A DNA stretch of 58,990 nt from Cytophagales bacterium (GTDB taxonomy: Bacteria > Bacteroidota > Bacteroidia > Cytophagales > VRUD01): positions 1-58,990 of the forward strand of contig VRUD01000017.1 in the NCBI GenBank assembly GCA_019456305.1, written 5' to 3'. Every line of letters starts with the position of its first letter. Within the stretch, counting starts at the first letter, position 1. Of this stretch, positions 35,208 to 43,612 are shown piece after piece. A program made the position numbers and the translations under genes. The notes beneath the pieces were generated by a model. The model was not told the origin of the DNA. It saw only the letters and a list, made by a program, of their open reading frames with translations, and did not search any database.

Positions 35208-37484
35208 CTAAAATCTATAAAGACAAACCGGTCCCCTTTTAACAACGTCTATGTCACTGCAAAAAATTCTATCTTCTTTTTTAACAGGAGATTCCCCGCC
35301 TGCCATTGCGCTGTCTTTGCTTTGGCCTGTCCGCCAGACAGGCGGGCGGGCAGGCTCGCTTGCGCCATCGCTTTCTGCCAGCCTTGCACCCGGAATGACA
35401 AGCTCTTTATGAACACCCAATTTCACTTCGCTGCATAATAAGTAATCAAATCTCTTTTTTAAAAAAACAAGATCATCTTTTGTGTTAATGCTGTAAATTT
35501 TACCGTCTATAAGGATATGATCCGGCCTGGCAACAATCACCTCCAGATCGGGGCGTTTTATAAGGAAGGGAAACACCCAGTTCCAGCTATCTTCTGCTGC
35601 TAAAAACAGTAAACGCTTGCCTGGTTCTACCAGGTTGGTAAACCTTTTTACTACATCACTATGGTAGTGCATGTCATAATAGGCATCCCTGTTTAGCACA
35701 AAGTGAACCCAGGTAAAGATCACAGGCCCCGGATATACGAACCCAGCTTGCTTGCCCTCAAAATGACCTGTTATTCCCAACTTTTCTTTTATCAAATATC
35801 CCAACTCATAAATATTGATAAAGGGTTTCTTTATATTAAAAAGCGATGCGTAAAGCATGGTTAAAAGGGCAAGGAACAAGATAATGTTTTTGAGTTGCCT
35901 CGCTATCGTTTGAGAGGTTTTCGCAATAGCATAGGGTTGCCTCCCCGCCTTTGGCGGGGCCCGGGACAAGCTTTGCCACGTAAAAGCAATACATACCCCG
36001 CTTCCTCCAAAGAATAAAGCAAAAAAACGGCTGTTCCAGGGCATCCAGGCTACCGTATAGGAAAGGATCAGGAAGTAACATAAAAGCGAAAGTGAGATAA
36101 CACGAATAAATCCTTTTCCCTTGATCGAAGAATAAATTACAGCAGGTATTATTAAAATACCCAGCAGCCCGTACCATGAAAAATCCTCATCCGGAAAAGG
36201 TTTACCAGAAAGGTTAACCGGATAAAGCGCCCCCGTTGAGTTGTGATTACCCAGCATCTTATCATGGAATCCGGTTAGCAGATTTCCGCCAAGTTCTTCA
36301 GGCAGGTCAATTGCTTGTAAAACATACCTGCCTGCATTTATAGCGCCTCCTGCCAACCCATCTTGATTTATGTGCTGCTCTACACCAGCCCTTTCTCCCC
36401 AAATGCTGCCATAATTATTTAAATTGTTGTTCCAGAATACCATCAAACAAAAGATCAGCCCTAATGGTAATAAGAAAGATATTTTAGATAGAAATCTTCG
36501 TCCGGCCACTAAACGTTGGAAATAGGGAAGGAAAGTGGCCAGATTGAGTATCAGCGAAATCCCGATCTTATCGGGACGAATATTTCTTATTGTAAACAAC
36601 ATTTTTTTTATCCTGTACTCTTTTATCAATAACAGTGCATAGAAAAATAAAAATGGGACTAAAAATCCTAAGAAGTAGGCTTTTACAGATAATCCGAATA
36701 ATAAGGCGACAACAATGATATAAAAATTAGAATATTTTTTAGTAGAGTAAAAGTTAAGTGCAGCAAGGAAACATACAACCACAACAGCAGCCACAGGAAT
36801 ATCATTTTTTGTAGTCACAGCCTGCAGGATGAGTCCTGACAGAGAAGCGATAATGAAAGAGGTGGTTAAGCTTAAATTGGCATTATTGAAAATCTTCCTT
36901 ACCAGTCCGAAGGTGCCTGCTATCACTGCCGTATAGCTCAAAAAGCTAAAAACAGCAAGGCCAAAGTCTGAATAGAATCTTAAAAATAGAAAGGACAAAA
37001 TATCATATCCCCAGGGATGCATTACTTGCCGGTAAGTGCTGAAGTTTTTTAAAAACAAGCTTCCTTCTTCCTGGAACAACAGTACTCTTGCCAGGTTGTA
37101 AGTCAAGGCATCCCAGTTGCCGGGAGGCAAAAGAAAGGATTGTAAAAAAAGATAGCTTGAGACTGAAACTAAAATGAATGATATGGCCTTATTTGTCTTG
37201 CAAAATTGAACAGACTCTTTGAATGAGTCGAAAATGATCTGTTTATTCTTCCGGATCTGAAAAAATGAAAAAGCCAGAATACCAAAGTCAAAGAAATAAT
37301 AATATTGATGGATTCTTAATAGAAAGAACAACTGGATGGATAAAGAATAAGTTGCAAAAATTAATATAATGGAGTAAACATATGATTCAGGTGTGGTGTA
37401 TTTTTTTTTTCTTAGAAGAGAAAAAACGGCAAGGATAGCTATGAATATTTCAAAGATGACCAAGGATGATAGAAATAGGTTCAT
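35208..37484 (-). CDS. GT39-like polytopic membrane glycosyltransferase
   Basis: The 758-residue protein has about 12-14 transmembrane segments. An early periplasmic-type loop has NWDALTYNLAR and MHPWGYDILSF, the region that holds the catalytic acid in GT39/PMT-2 enzymes. It may transfer sugars from polyprenyl phosphates to protein or lipid. At least three palindromic repeats lie in frame (35325-35355, 35943-35959, 36560-36576), including one in the soluble C-terminal tail. The family assignment comes from topology and one motif. Confidence 0.6.
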   Translation of the reverse strand: MNLFLSSLVIFEIFIAILAVFSLLRKKKYTTPESYVYSIILIFATYSLSIQLFFLLRIHQYYYFFDFGILAFSFFQIRKNKQIIFDSFKESVQFCKTNKAISFILVSVSSYLFLQSFLLPPGNWDALTYNLARVLLFQEEGSLFLKNFSTYRQVMHPWGYDILSFLFLRFYSDFGLAVFSFLSYTAVIAGTFGLVRKIFNNANLSLTTSFIIASLSGLILQAVTTKNDIPVAAVVVVCFLAALNFYSTKKYSNFYIIVVALLFGLSVKAYFLGFLVPFLFFYALLLIKEYRIKKMLFTIRNIRPDKIGISLILNLATFLPYFQRLVAGRRFLSKISFLLPLGLIFCLMVFWNNNLNNYGSIWGERAGVEQHINQDGLAGGAINAGRYVLQAIDLPEELGGNLLTGFHDKMLGNHNSTGALYPVNLSGKPFPDEDFSWYGLLGILIIPAVIYSSIKGKGFIRVISLSLLCYFLILSYTVAWMPWNSRFFALFFGGSGVCIAFTWQSLSRAPPKAGRQPYAIAKTSQTIARQLKNIILFLALLTMLYASLFNIKKPFINIYELGYLIKEKLGITGHFEGKQAGFVYPGPVIFTWVHFVLNRDAYYDMHYHSDVVKRFTNLVEPGKRLLFLAAEDSWNWVFPFLIKRPDLEVIVARPDHILIDGKIYSINTKDDLVFLKKRFDYLLCSEVKLGVHKELVIPGARLAESDGASEPARPPVWRTGQSKDSAMAGGESPVKKEDRIFCSDIDVVKRGPVCLYRF
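35325..36576. repeat. Three in-frame palindromes in the GT39-like gene
   Basis: Within the gene, GCCTGTCCGCC/GGCGGGCAGGC lies at about 35325-35355, CCCCGCC-TTT-GGCGGGG at 35943-35959 and TCCCGAT-CTT-ATCGGGA at 36560-36576. Each keeps the reading frame. Near the third, the protein reads RPDKIGIS between two hydrophobic segments. Each is the same type of palindrome that occurs between genes elsewhere in the window. Confidence 0.55.
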
Positions 37485-37720
37485 TAGGAATTTAATTCAA
37501 TAGTAATTCAATAGTAATTTGATGGTCATACAATGGTTATACAATGGTTATACAATTGATCAAGTAAAAAGTAAAAAGTAAAAAGTAAAAAAAAAGTAAA
37601 AAACTATTGACAACTGAATTACAACTGAATTAACAACTGAATTACAGCCGAATGAAAGCAAACAATTGAGGAGTATAATTGAGTGTCATAATTACTATTA
37701 CTTTTGCAACTAAGTACTAG
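37485..37720. repeat. Tandem repeats between two minus-strand genes
   Basis: The 236-bp gap holds short tandem units: three of TCAATAGTAAT/ATACAATGGTT type, four of AAAGTAAAA (37565-37600) and three of CAACTGAATTA (37610-37650). No gene or clear promoter was found for the flanking minus-strand genes. Confidence 0.6.
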
Positions 37721-38884
37721 TCATTCTTCAATAATTATGCCTTCCAATCCTTCTGTCATAAAAGAGTTTATTTTCCCTTTATCATCCTCAAAAATAAAAT
37801 ATGCTTCCAAGTCATCCCTGTGTTTTATAATTTCAATTGCTTTATCTTTACCCACCACCATGAATGCCGTAGCGAAAGCATCAGCGGTCATGCAATCTTC
37901 GGCAAATACGGATACGCTTAACAAATTGTGCTCTACAGGATATCCGGTTTTGGGGTCAATCGTGTGTGCGTATTTTAACCCTTCTTTGATATAATAATTA
38001 CGGTAATTCCCGGAAGTAGCGATGGCTTTGTTATCAAGCTTGAAAGCCACCCTAAACCCCAAGCCCCCATCCCGCAATGCTGGCTCGATGTCCACTGGAC
38101 ATCGCCCTCCCCCCGAATCGGTGAATCGGTGAATCGATGAATCGGTGACTTGCCTCCCCCGTTTCTCCGTTTCTCCGTTTCTCCGTTTCTCCGATTCAGA
38201 GGGACTTGGGGGCATGGGGGGGCTGATGATGCCTATTGTCCAGACTTTTCCATCTTTATTTTTTCCCATGCAAGCTACCTCTCCCCCTATTTCTACGAGG
38301 TAGTTATCAATATTACGAGACCTTAAAAAAGCCGCTATTACATCTACACCATACCCTTTTGCTATGGCGCTAAAATCAAGCATGAAGCCAGGTTTGGGTT
38401 TACGAATTGACAGGCTATCGAAATATATGCTATCAAAGCACACGTATTGTAATAGAGAGTCCACAGCGTCACTATCGGGCATTTCTGCTTCTATAAATCC
38501 AAAACCCCAGGCATTGACAAGCGGCATCACCGTTGGATCAAAGGCGCCTTTAGTATAATGGAATACCTCGTAGCTTTTTTGCAGTACAGGATAAAAATAG
38601 GTTGATGAAAATTTGTGTATGGAGTCATTGTTATTAAATAGTGAGATCTCTGATTCGGCAATATAGGTGGATAAAGCATTATTGAAATCTACCAGTAACA
38701 AATCTATTTCTTTTTTAAAAATTGTTCCACTCTTTCCGAAATATTTTATGGAATAGTAGGTTCCCATAGTGGTTCCATTAATTCCAACAAGTTGTTTCCG
38801 TGATTTCCTGTAGTAGTAAACAATAACCATTATCAGGATCAGGACAATGGGGTAGATTTTGCTTTTGTGGGGGAATTTTGCCAT
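37721..38884 (-). CDS. apbE: FAD:protein FMN transferase (ApbE)
   Basis: This enzyme attaches FMN covalently to target proteins such as NqrB, NqrC or RnfG. The 387-residue product has an N-terminal membrane anchor (residues 10-22), the family motif GTMGTYYSIKYFG, a metal-binding SAIAKGYGVD and IATSGNYRNYY. A later stretch reads HTIDPKTGYP. About 55 residues between IGIISPP and VAFKLDNKAIATSG are encoded by a palindromic insert and are not part of the family. No Nqr or Rnf genes are visible. Confidence 0.9.
   Translation of the reverse strand: MAKFPHKSKIYPIVLILIMVIVYYYRKSRKQLVGINGTTMGTYYSIKYFGKSGTIFKKEIDLLLVDFNNALSTYIAESEISLFNNNDSIHKFSSTYFYPVLQKSYEVFHYTKGAFDPTVMPLVNAWGFGFIEAEMPDSDAVDSLLQYVCFDSIYFDSLSIRKPKPGFMLDFSAIAKGYGVDVIAAFLRSRNIDNYLVEIGGEVACMGKNKDGKVWTIGIISPPMPPSPSESEKRRNGETEKRGRQVTDSSIHRFTDSGGGRCPVDIEPALRDGGLGFRVAFKLDNKAIATSGNYRNYYIKEGLKYAHTIDPKTGYPVEHNLLSVSVFAEDCMTADAFATAFMVVGKDKAIEIIKHRDDLEAYFIFEDDKGKINSFMTEGLEGIIIEE
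38050..38222. repeat. In-frame palindromic element inside apbE
   Basis: The insert starts and ends with C-rich and G-rich inverted ends (CCCCAAGCCCCC and GGGGGCATGGGGGG). It contains GATGTCCACTGGACATC at 38087-38103 and a 43-bp core (38070-38112) that matches the GT4-gene element at 40 of 43 positions. It also has four GTTTCTCC repeats and four GAATCGGT-like repeats. On the coding (minus) strand it encodes RCPVDIEPALRDGG and an Arg/Ser/Thr-rich stretch, with no stop. Confidence 0.85.
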
Positions 38885-39404
38885 GGGAGATAATTTATTG
38901 TATCGCCTGCCTGCCGCAGGCAGGGAATTTCAAAGTTATTAAAGATTTGTACTTCAATTTATTTTTCTAGCTTTTAATAATCAGGTTCTGGGTTCTTGGC
39001 ACTTGGCTCTGGGTTCTGGTTACTGGGTTCTGGGTTGTCGGTATCCAGTAAGTTTTATCTTTTTCTATTGCTTGTAGAAAAAGATTTAGTTTCAAAGTTT
39101 TTGTAACTAATAATTTCTAATTTTTAAGTACTAAATATTTGATATACAGTACCCAAGCGCCCAGTACCCAGTACCCAGTTATGAAATTATCTCATGGGTT
39201 GAAATTATCTCACGGGGTCAATTTACGAAGTTAGGTTCTTTATTCTTTTTTACTTTTTACTTTTTACTTGATGAGTCCACTCTAAAAAGTCTCACAAACA
39301 TAACCACTTATTTTTAAAATATTCGGGATTTTTTTTGATTTATTCTCATAAAAACACTACTTTGGCGGTGATTAATTATTTAACTAACTTATCAATCATT
39401 AGCC
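38885..39404 (+). promoter_or_regulatory. 520-bp gap with repeats and the ruvB promoter
   Basis: Nothing coding is seen. There is a CCTGCCTGCC/GGCAGGCAGG palindrome near 38910-38930, several GGTTCTGGG/AGTACCCAG repeats (38985-39050 and 39145-39180) and T-rich stretches. The gap ends with the ruvB promoter: TTTG at 39334-39337, a 20-base spacer and TACTTTG at 39358-39364, about 40 bp before the ruvB ATG. Confidence 0.7.
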
Positions 39405-40433
39405 ATGCGTGAAGATTATTTGAATCCTGAAAATGAGCAGCTCACCGTGGCTGAAAAGGAGATTGAAAATACCCTTCGCCCTTTAAGCTTCAAAGATTTC
39501 ACAGGCCAGCAAAAAGTTGTTGATAATCTAAAGGTCTTTGTTTCGGCAGCAAAACAGCGTGGGGAAGCTTTGGATCATGTCTTATTGCATGGCCCTCCGG
39601 GGCTGGGAAAAACCACACTCGCTTACATTATTGCCAACGTATTGAATTCAAAAATAAAAGTTACAACCGGCTCGGTGCTTGATAAACCCGGTGATCTGGC
39701 AGGGCTGCTTACAAACCTGGAAGATCATGACGTACTTTTCATAGATGAAATACACAGGCTCCAGCCGGTTGTTGAAGAGTTTCTTTATTCAGCCATGGAA
39801 GATTATAAAATTGACATTATGATCGATTCAGGCCCGCATGCACGAAGCGTTTCTCTAAATTTGAATCCTTTTACTTTGATTGGAGCTACCACAAGAGCCG
39901 GTTTGTTAACATCTCCCTTGCGTTCCAGGTTTAACATTAACTCCCGCTTATCGTATTATGACGCGAACCAGCTTACAAAAATAGTGAAACGTGCGGCAAC
40001 CATCCTTGAAACTTCACTCCATGACGATGCTGCCTGGGAAATTGCCAGGAGAAGCCGCGGTACTCCCCGGATCGTTAATAACCTGCTCAGGAGAATAAGG
40101 GATTTTGCCCAGATAAAAGGGAAAGGGATCATTACGATGGAGATAGCTCAAATGGCGCTCGCTGCACTCAATGTAGACCAAAATGGCCTGGACGAAATGG
40201 ATAACAGGATATTAACTACCATCATTGAAAAATTTAATGGCGGGCCCGTAGGTTTATCTACCATTGCCACTGCCTGCGGTGACGAAGCGGAGACCATAGA
40301 GGAGGTTTATGAGCCCTTTCTTATCCTTGAAGGTTATATTAAAAGAACTGCAAGAGGCAGGGAAGCCACTGAATTGGCTTATAAGCATTTAGGGGCGCTT
40401 CCTCCTTCCAAACAGAATACGTTGTTTGATTAG
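39405..40433 (+). CDS. ruvB: Holliday junction branch migration helicase RuvB
   Basis: This AAA+ motor drives branch migration with RuvA. The 342-residue product has Walker A GPPGLGKTT (about residue 63), Walker B with DEIHR (about 114), sensor 1 in LIGATTRAG, and the winged C-terminal domain (GGPVGLSTIATACGDEAETIEEVYEPFL). All are normal. It has a strong Bacteroidota promoter at 39334-39364. Confidence 0.97.
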   Translation: MREDYLNPENEQLTVAEKEIENTLRPLSFKDFTGQQKVVDNLKVFVSAAKQRGEALDHVLLHGPPGLGKTTLAYIIANVLNSKIKVTTGSVLDKPGDLAGLLTNLEDHDVLFIDEIHRLQPVVEEFLYSAMEDYKIDIMIDSGPHARSVSLNLNPFTLIGATTRAGLLTSPLRSRFNINSRLSYYDANQLTKIVKRAATILETSLHDDAAWEIARRSRGTPRIVNNLLRRIRDFAQIKGKGIITMEIAQMALAALNVDQNGLDEMDNRILTTIIEKFNGGPVGLSTIATACGDEAETIEEVYEPFLILEGYIKRTARGREATELAYKHLGALPPSKQNTLFD

Positions 40434-40489
40434 TTAGTATTATAAATAAAATAAATTCTTATATTTGAATTTTTAAAATCATTTATTTT

Positions 40490-40894
40490 ATGAGTAAAAA
40501 TCCATATCTCCATTTCCTAAAACGTCTTATAATTTTATCATCACTGCTGGGAATTATGACCTTAGCCTCCTTCTATCTTTTGCCATCAGGTTATCTTCCA
40601 TTAGAAACCGGGTATTTATTCATATTTTTTATAATGACCATCGGCATTTCTCACTATATCCTGCTTCTTTCCACAAAAAAAAGTATCCATAGCTTTGTCA
40701 TATTTTTTGTGACGGCAACGGTTATTAAATTACTGCTCTATTTTTCATCTATAATTTTTTACACACTGAATTACCCGGAGGAAACGGTGAAATTTATTGT
40801 CACCTTTTTTATTCTTTACGTATTTTATACAGTTTTTGAAATCATTTATTTATTAAAAAATTTTCCTACGCTAAATTCATCGAAAGAAGAATAG
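40490..40894 (+). CDS. Small four-helix membrane protein, unknown function
   Basis: The 134-residue protein has four predicted transmembrane helices (about 13-33, 40-58, 67-88 and 100-122) and a charged C-terminal tail. I do not recognise the family. Size and topology are reminiscent of AtpI-like proteins, but no ATP synthase genes are nearby. It lies 56 bp after ruvB, with a possible TATATTTG -7 box at 40460. Confidence 0.65.
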   Translation: MSKNPYLHFLKRLIILSSLLGIMTLASFYLLPSGYLPLETGYLFIFFIMTIGISHYILLLSTKKSIHSFVIFFVTATVIKLLLYFSSIIFYTLNYPEETVKFIVTFFILYVFYTVFEIIYLLKNFPTLNSSKEE

Positions 40895-40925
40895 GCATTT
40901 AAAAAGCTATTGTTAACACAATAGA

Positions 40926-41157
40926 ACATTTTGGCTCTATTCTAAATATTGGTTGATAGTAATTATAAAAACAGTTAGCAGTTGGCATTTTCAAGTTGGC
41001 AGTTGGCAATAGGCAGTTGGCAAAAAACTCCCTCGCCAAAGGCGAGGAAAGATTTGCCAACTGCCAACTGCATTTTGCCAACTTATTGAATTTACTGAAC
41101 CGAAAACCGATCTCAAGTACTCGGGATCATCCAATATTTAGAAAAGAGCCAACATTC
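40926..41157. mobile_element. 232-bp element with 27-bp terminal inverted repeats
   Basis: Bases 40926-40952 and 41131-41157 are inverted repeats with about three mismatches. In between are a GTTGGCA-type array, a CCTCGCC-AAA-GGCGAGG hairpin and a TCAAGTACTCGGGA half of another repeat family. It encodes nothing. Its plan is the same as the element at 28317-28610, but its ends are different. Confidence 0.7.
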
Positions 41158-41170
41158 TTAAAGTATCCGG

Positions 41171-42583
41171 GTGTACAATTTTAATACTGCATTCATAATC
41201 TTGCTTTGTTGTCCTTTTACTTCTTGTGTTGTTGACAACAGAAGTTTGAGTAACAGAGATATCGCTTATCTGTATAATGAAAATACCTACTTAACTTGTA
41301 ATTGCCTTTCATTAAATGAAAAAGATAGTATAAATGTTTACTTGAAGCTTACTATTCAACATAAAATGAAAGGTGTTCAGGCCAGAGATTTTAAGATATT
41401 TTATTGGCTGACTAATGATTATCGAAGCAGTAATATAATTTTATCGGATACTTTCAGATTAAAATTTGAGCTCAATCCGGATGCCGGTTCCTTACAACAT
41501 AAATATATTTCATTTAAAATTCCGAAATCAAAACCTGTCACGCCTGCCTCCCCGGGTTACCCGGGGGGGACAAAGTCTGAGAGCTCATTGGGGGGCGAAA
41601 GCGGGAAAACTACAGATGCATTACTGATTATTGGAATAAAAGAAGTAGATAAATATACCTTTATTCCACGTAAGAGTGAAAGGTTCATCTGTGAGACTCC
41701 TGTAAATTTTGATAATAAATTTTCTGATAGATTTTACCTTTTTGATAAAACGGGCAAATATCCTTTGTTTAAAGATTACATCAACCCTGCTGATACGATA
41801 CAAATCTCCGAATCAAGCATTCCCGACTCCGTACCTCAGTCGGGATCTCCGATTCGCTCCGACCGGCAACCTGTAACCAGCCTGTATATTTATCATTATG
41901 ATCATAATTTTAAGCCGGCTCTGCCACCGATGGCGCGTGATCGTGATCATAGCGGCAGCTCTAAAACGTTGAAGATAGACACTGTTTATACCGTTCATTC
42001 TAATTCACTACTCATGTTCCCCAAAAAAGGGTTATATTTTGTACAACAAGATACAAATGGAAATGATGGTTTTTCTTTTTTAGTGTTAGATGGTAAGTAT
42101 CCAAAGGCAACAAAAGTCAAAGACCTGATTGAACAGCTTATTTATATTACCACTAAAGAAGAAAGAAAACGATTGATCAATTCCAAACATCCCAAGTTAG
42201 CTTTAGATGATTTTTGGATTGATATCGCCCGTAATGAAAATTATGCACGCAGGCTCATAAAATTATATTATAACCGGGTAGAATTTGCCAATCGTAATTT
42301 TACATCCTATAAAGAAGGATGGAAGACAGACCGGGGGATGATCTATATAATCTATGGAAGGCCTGAAGAAGTATATAAGTTTGATGATAAAGAAAAATGG
42401 ATCTATTCAAGGTATGTGATCAACCAGTGGGATGCCCGTCCATTCCATGAGGAATTATCCTTTACATTTGTTCATAAAGCCAATATTTTTTCCGGCAATC
42501 ATTATGAATTGATAAGGTATCCTTCATATCAAAGAGAGTGGTATTCTGAGGTTGAGCAATGGAGGAAGGGAATGTTGAGGTAA
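41171..42583 (+). CDS. GWxTD-domain lipoprotein
   Basis: The 470-residue protein starts at GTG 41171 with a lipoprotein-like signal (FIILLCCPFTSC). The GWxTD domain is near the C-terminus (KEGWKTDRGMIYIIYGRPEEV, about residues 380-400). The family is found in Bacteroidota and is of unknown function. Two palindromic repeats in the middle add low-complexity stretches (about residues 124-145, SPGYPGG, and 216-230, SIPDSVPQSGSP). It ends 13 bp before the rlmB ATG. Confidence 0.82.
   Translation: MYNFNTAFIILLCCPFTSCVVDNRSLSNRDIAYLYNENTYLTCNCLSLNEKDSINVYLKLTIQHKMKGVQARDFKIFYWLTNDYRSSNIILSDTFRLKFELNPDAGSLQHKYISFKIPKSKPVTPASPGYPGGTKSESSLGGESGKTTDALLIIGIKEVDKYTFIPRKSERFICETPVNFDNKFSDRFYLFDKTGKYPLFKDYINPADTIQISESSIPDSVPQSGSPIRSDRQPVTSLYIYHYDHNFKPALPPMARDRDHSGSSKTLKIDTVYTVHSNSLLMFPKKGLYFVQQDTNGNDGFSFLVLDGKYPKATKVKDLIEQLIYITTKEERKRLINSKHPKLALDDFWIDIARNENYARRLIKLYYNRVEFANRNFTSYKEGWKTDRGMIYIIYGRPEEVYKFDDKEKWIYSRYVINQWDARPFHEELSFTFVHKANIFSGNHYELIRYPSYQREWYSEVEQWRKGMLR
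41550..41845. repeat. Two in-frame palindromes in the GWxTD gene
   Basis: CCCCGGGT-TACCCGGGG at 41550-41566 and TCCCGACT...AGTCGGGA at 41821-41845 lie inside the coding sequence. Both keep the frame and encode Pro/Ser/Gly-rich peptides. The second contains the TCCCGA...TCGGGA ends of the intergenic palindrome family. Confidence 0.6.
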
Positions 42584-42596
42584 TTGAGGATTGAAA

Positions 42597-43343
42597 ATGG
42601 AAAATATAAAATTAATATATGGCATAAGACCTGTTCTTGAAGCTCTTACTGCAGGTAAGGAAATTGATAAACTGTTTATCAAAAGTGGATTCAACAATGA
42701 AAAAATAACAGAGCTTATAAAATTAGCACAAAAGCTGAAAATCCCTGTTTTAAATGTGCCTGCTGAAAAATTAAACCGGTTAACAAAAGGAAATCATCAA
42801 GGGATTGTCTGCATTATTTCACCAATAAATTTTGCTTCACTCCATCACATTATTGATGAAACTTTCCGGAGCGCTCAAAATCCACTTTTATTGATCCTTG
42901 ACAGGATAACAGATGTAAAAAATTTCGGGGCTATAGTACGAAGTGCAGAATGCGCTGGTGTAAATGCCATTATAATACCTGGTAAAGGAAGCGCCAGTAT
43001 CAATGCTGATGCTGTCAAAACATCTGCTGGCGCTTTGAACTATTTGCCGGTATGCAGGACCAATAACCTGCTATCAACCATTGAGTACCTGAAAGACAGC
43101 GGTTTACAGGTAATAGCTTGTACGGAAAATGGTGATAAATATATCTATGACACAGATTTTCGTGATCCGGTAGCAATTATATTGGGTTCGGAAGAATATG
43201 GTATTCATCCGCAATATACTAAATTGGCAGATTCAACTGTAAAAATCCCACTATCAGGAAAAATCGGATCTTTAAACGTCTCTGTAGCTGCCGGAATTGT
43301 TATTTATGAAGTAGTGAGGCAAAGGATATACAATCTGGGTTAA
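42597..43343 (+). CDS. rlmB: 23S rRNA 2'-O-methyltransferase, RlmB-type
   Basis: This is a SpoU/TrmH SPOUT methyltransferase that modifies a G in the 23S rRNA peptidyl-transferase centre. The 248-residue product (ATG at 42597; a TTG at 42591 is also in frame) has IYGIRPVLEAL at the N-terminal substrate domain. The knot motifs are DRITDVKNFGAIVRSAECAGV, AIILGSEEYGIHPQY and KIPLSGKIGSLNVSVAAGI. All catalytic features are present. Confidence 0.93.
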   Translation: MENIKLIYGIRPVLEALTAGKEIDKLFIKSGFNNEKITELIKLAQKLKIPVLNVPAEKLNRLTKGNHQGIVCIISPINFASLHHIIDETFRSAQNPLLLILDRITDVKNFGAIVRSAECAGVNAIIIPGKGSASINADAVKTSAGALNYLPVCRTNNLLSTIEYLKDSGLQVIACTENGDKYIYDTDFRDPVAIILGSEEYGIHPQYTKLADSTVKIPLSGKIGSLNVSVAAGIVIYEVVRQRIYNLG

Positions 43344-43535
43344 TAGCAGTTAAAAACGGTTAAAAATGGTTGCAACGGAAATCCCATTTCAAAAAGTAAC
43401 TGGTATTAACCGATATTAACCTTTGTTAACTGATATTAACTTTATATAAGTTGGATAGAGAAGGTAAATGGAAAACCCGTTTCAAAAAGTAACCGTTATT
43501 AACCGTCTATTAACCAATATTAACCAATATTAACT
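43344..43535. repeat. TTAACCGATAT-type repeat array
   Basis: Two related halves each run CATTTCAAAAAGTAAC or CGTTTCAAAAAGTAAC and then a series of GTATTAACC/GATATTAACC units (43367-43440 and 43474-43530). They resemble the array at 34970-35130. A TACTTTTG box at 43566-43573 lies 40 bp before the symporter ATG and may be its -7 element. Confidence 0.6.
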
Positions 43536-43612
43536 GAATTTACGAAGTTATATCCCAAATATCATTACTTTTGCCCGTATTTATTACTTAAAATTCACTA
43601 ATCAATACAAAA

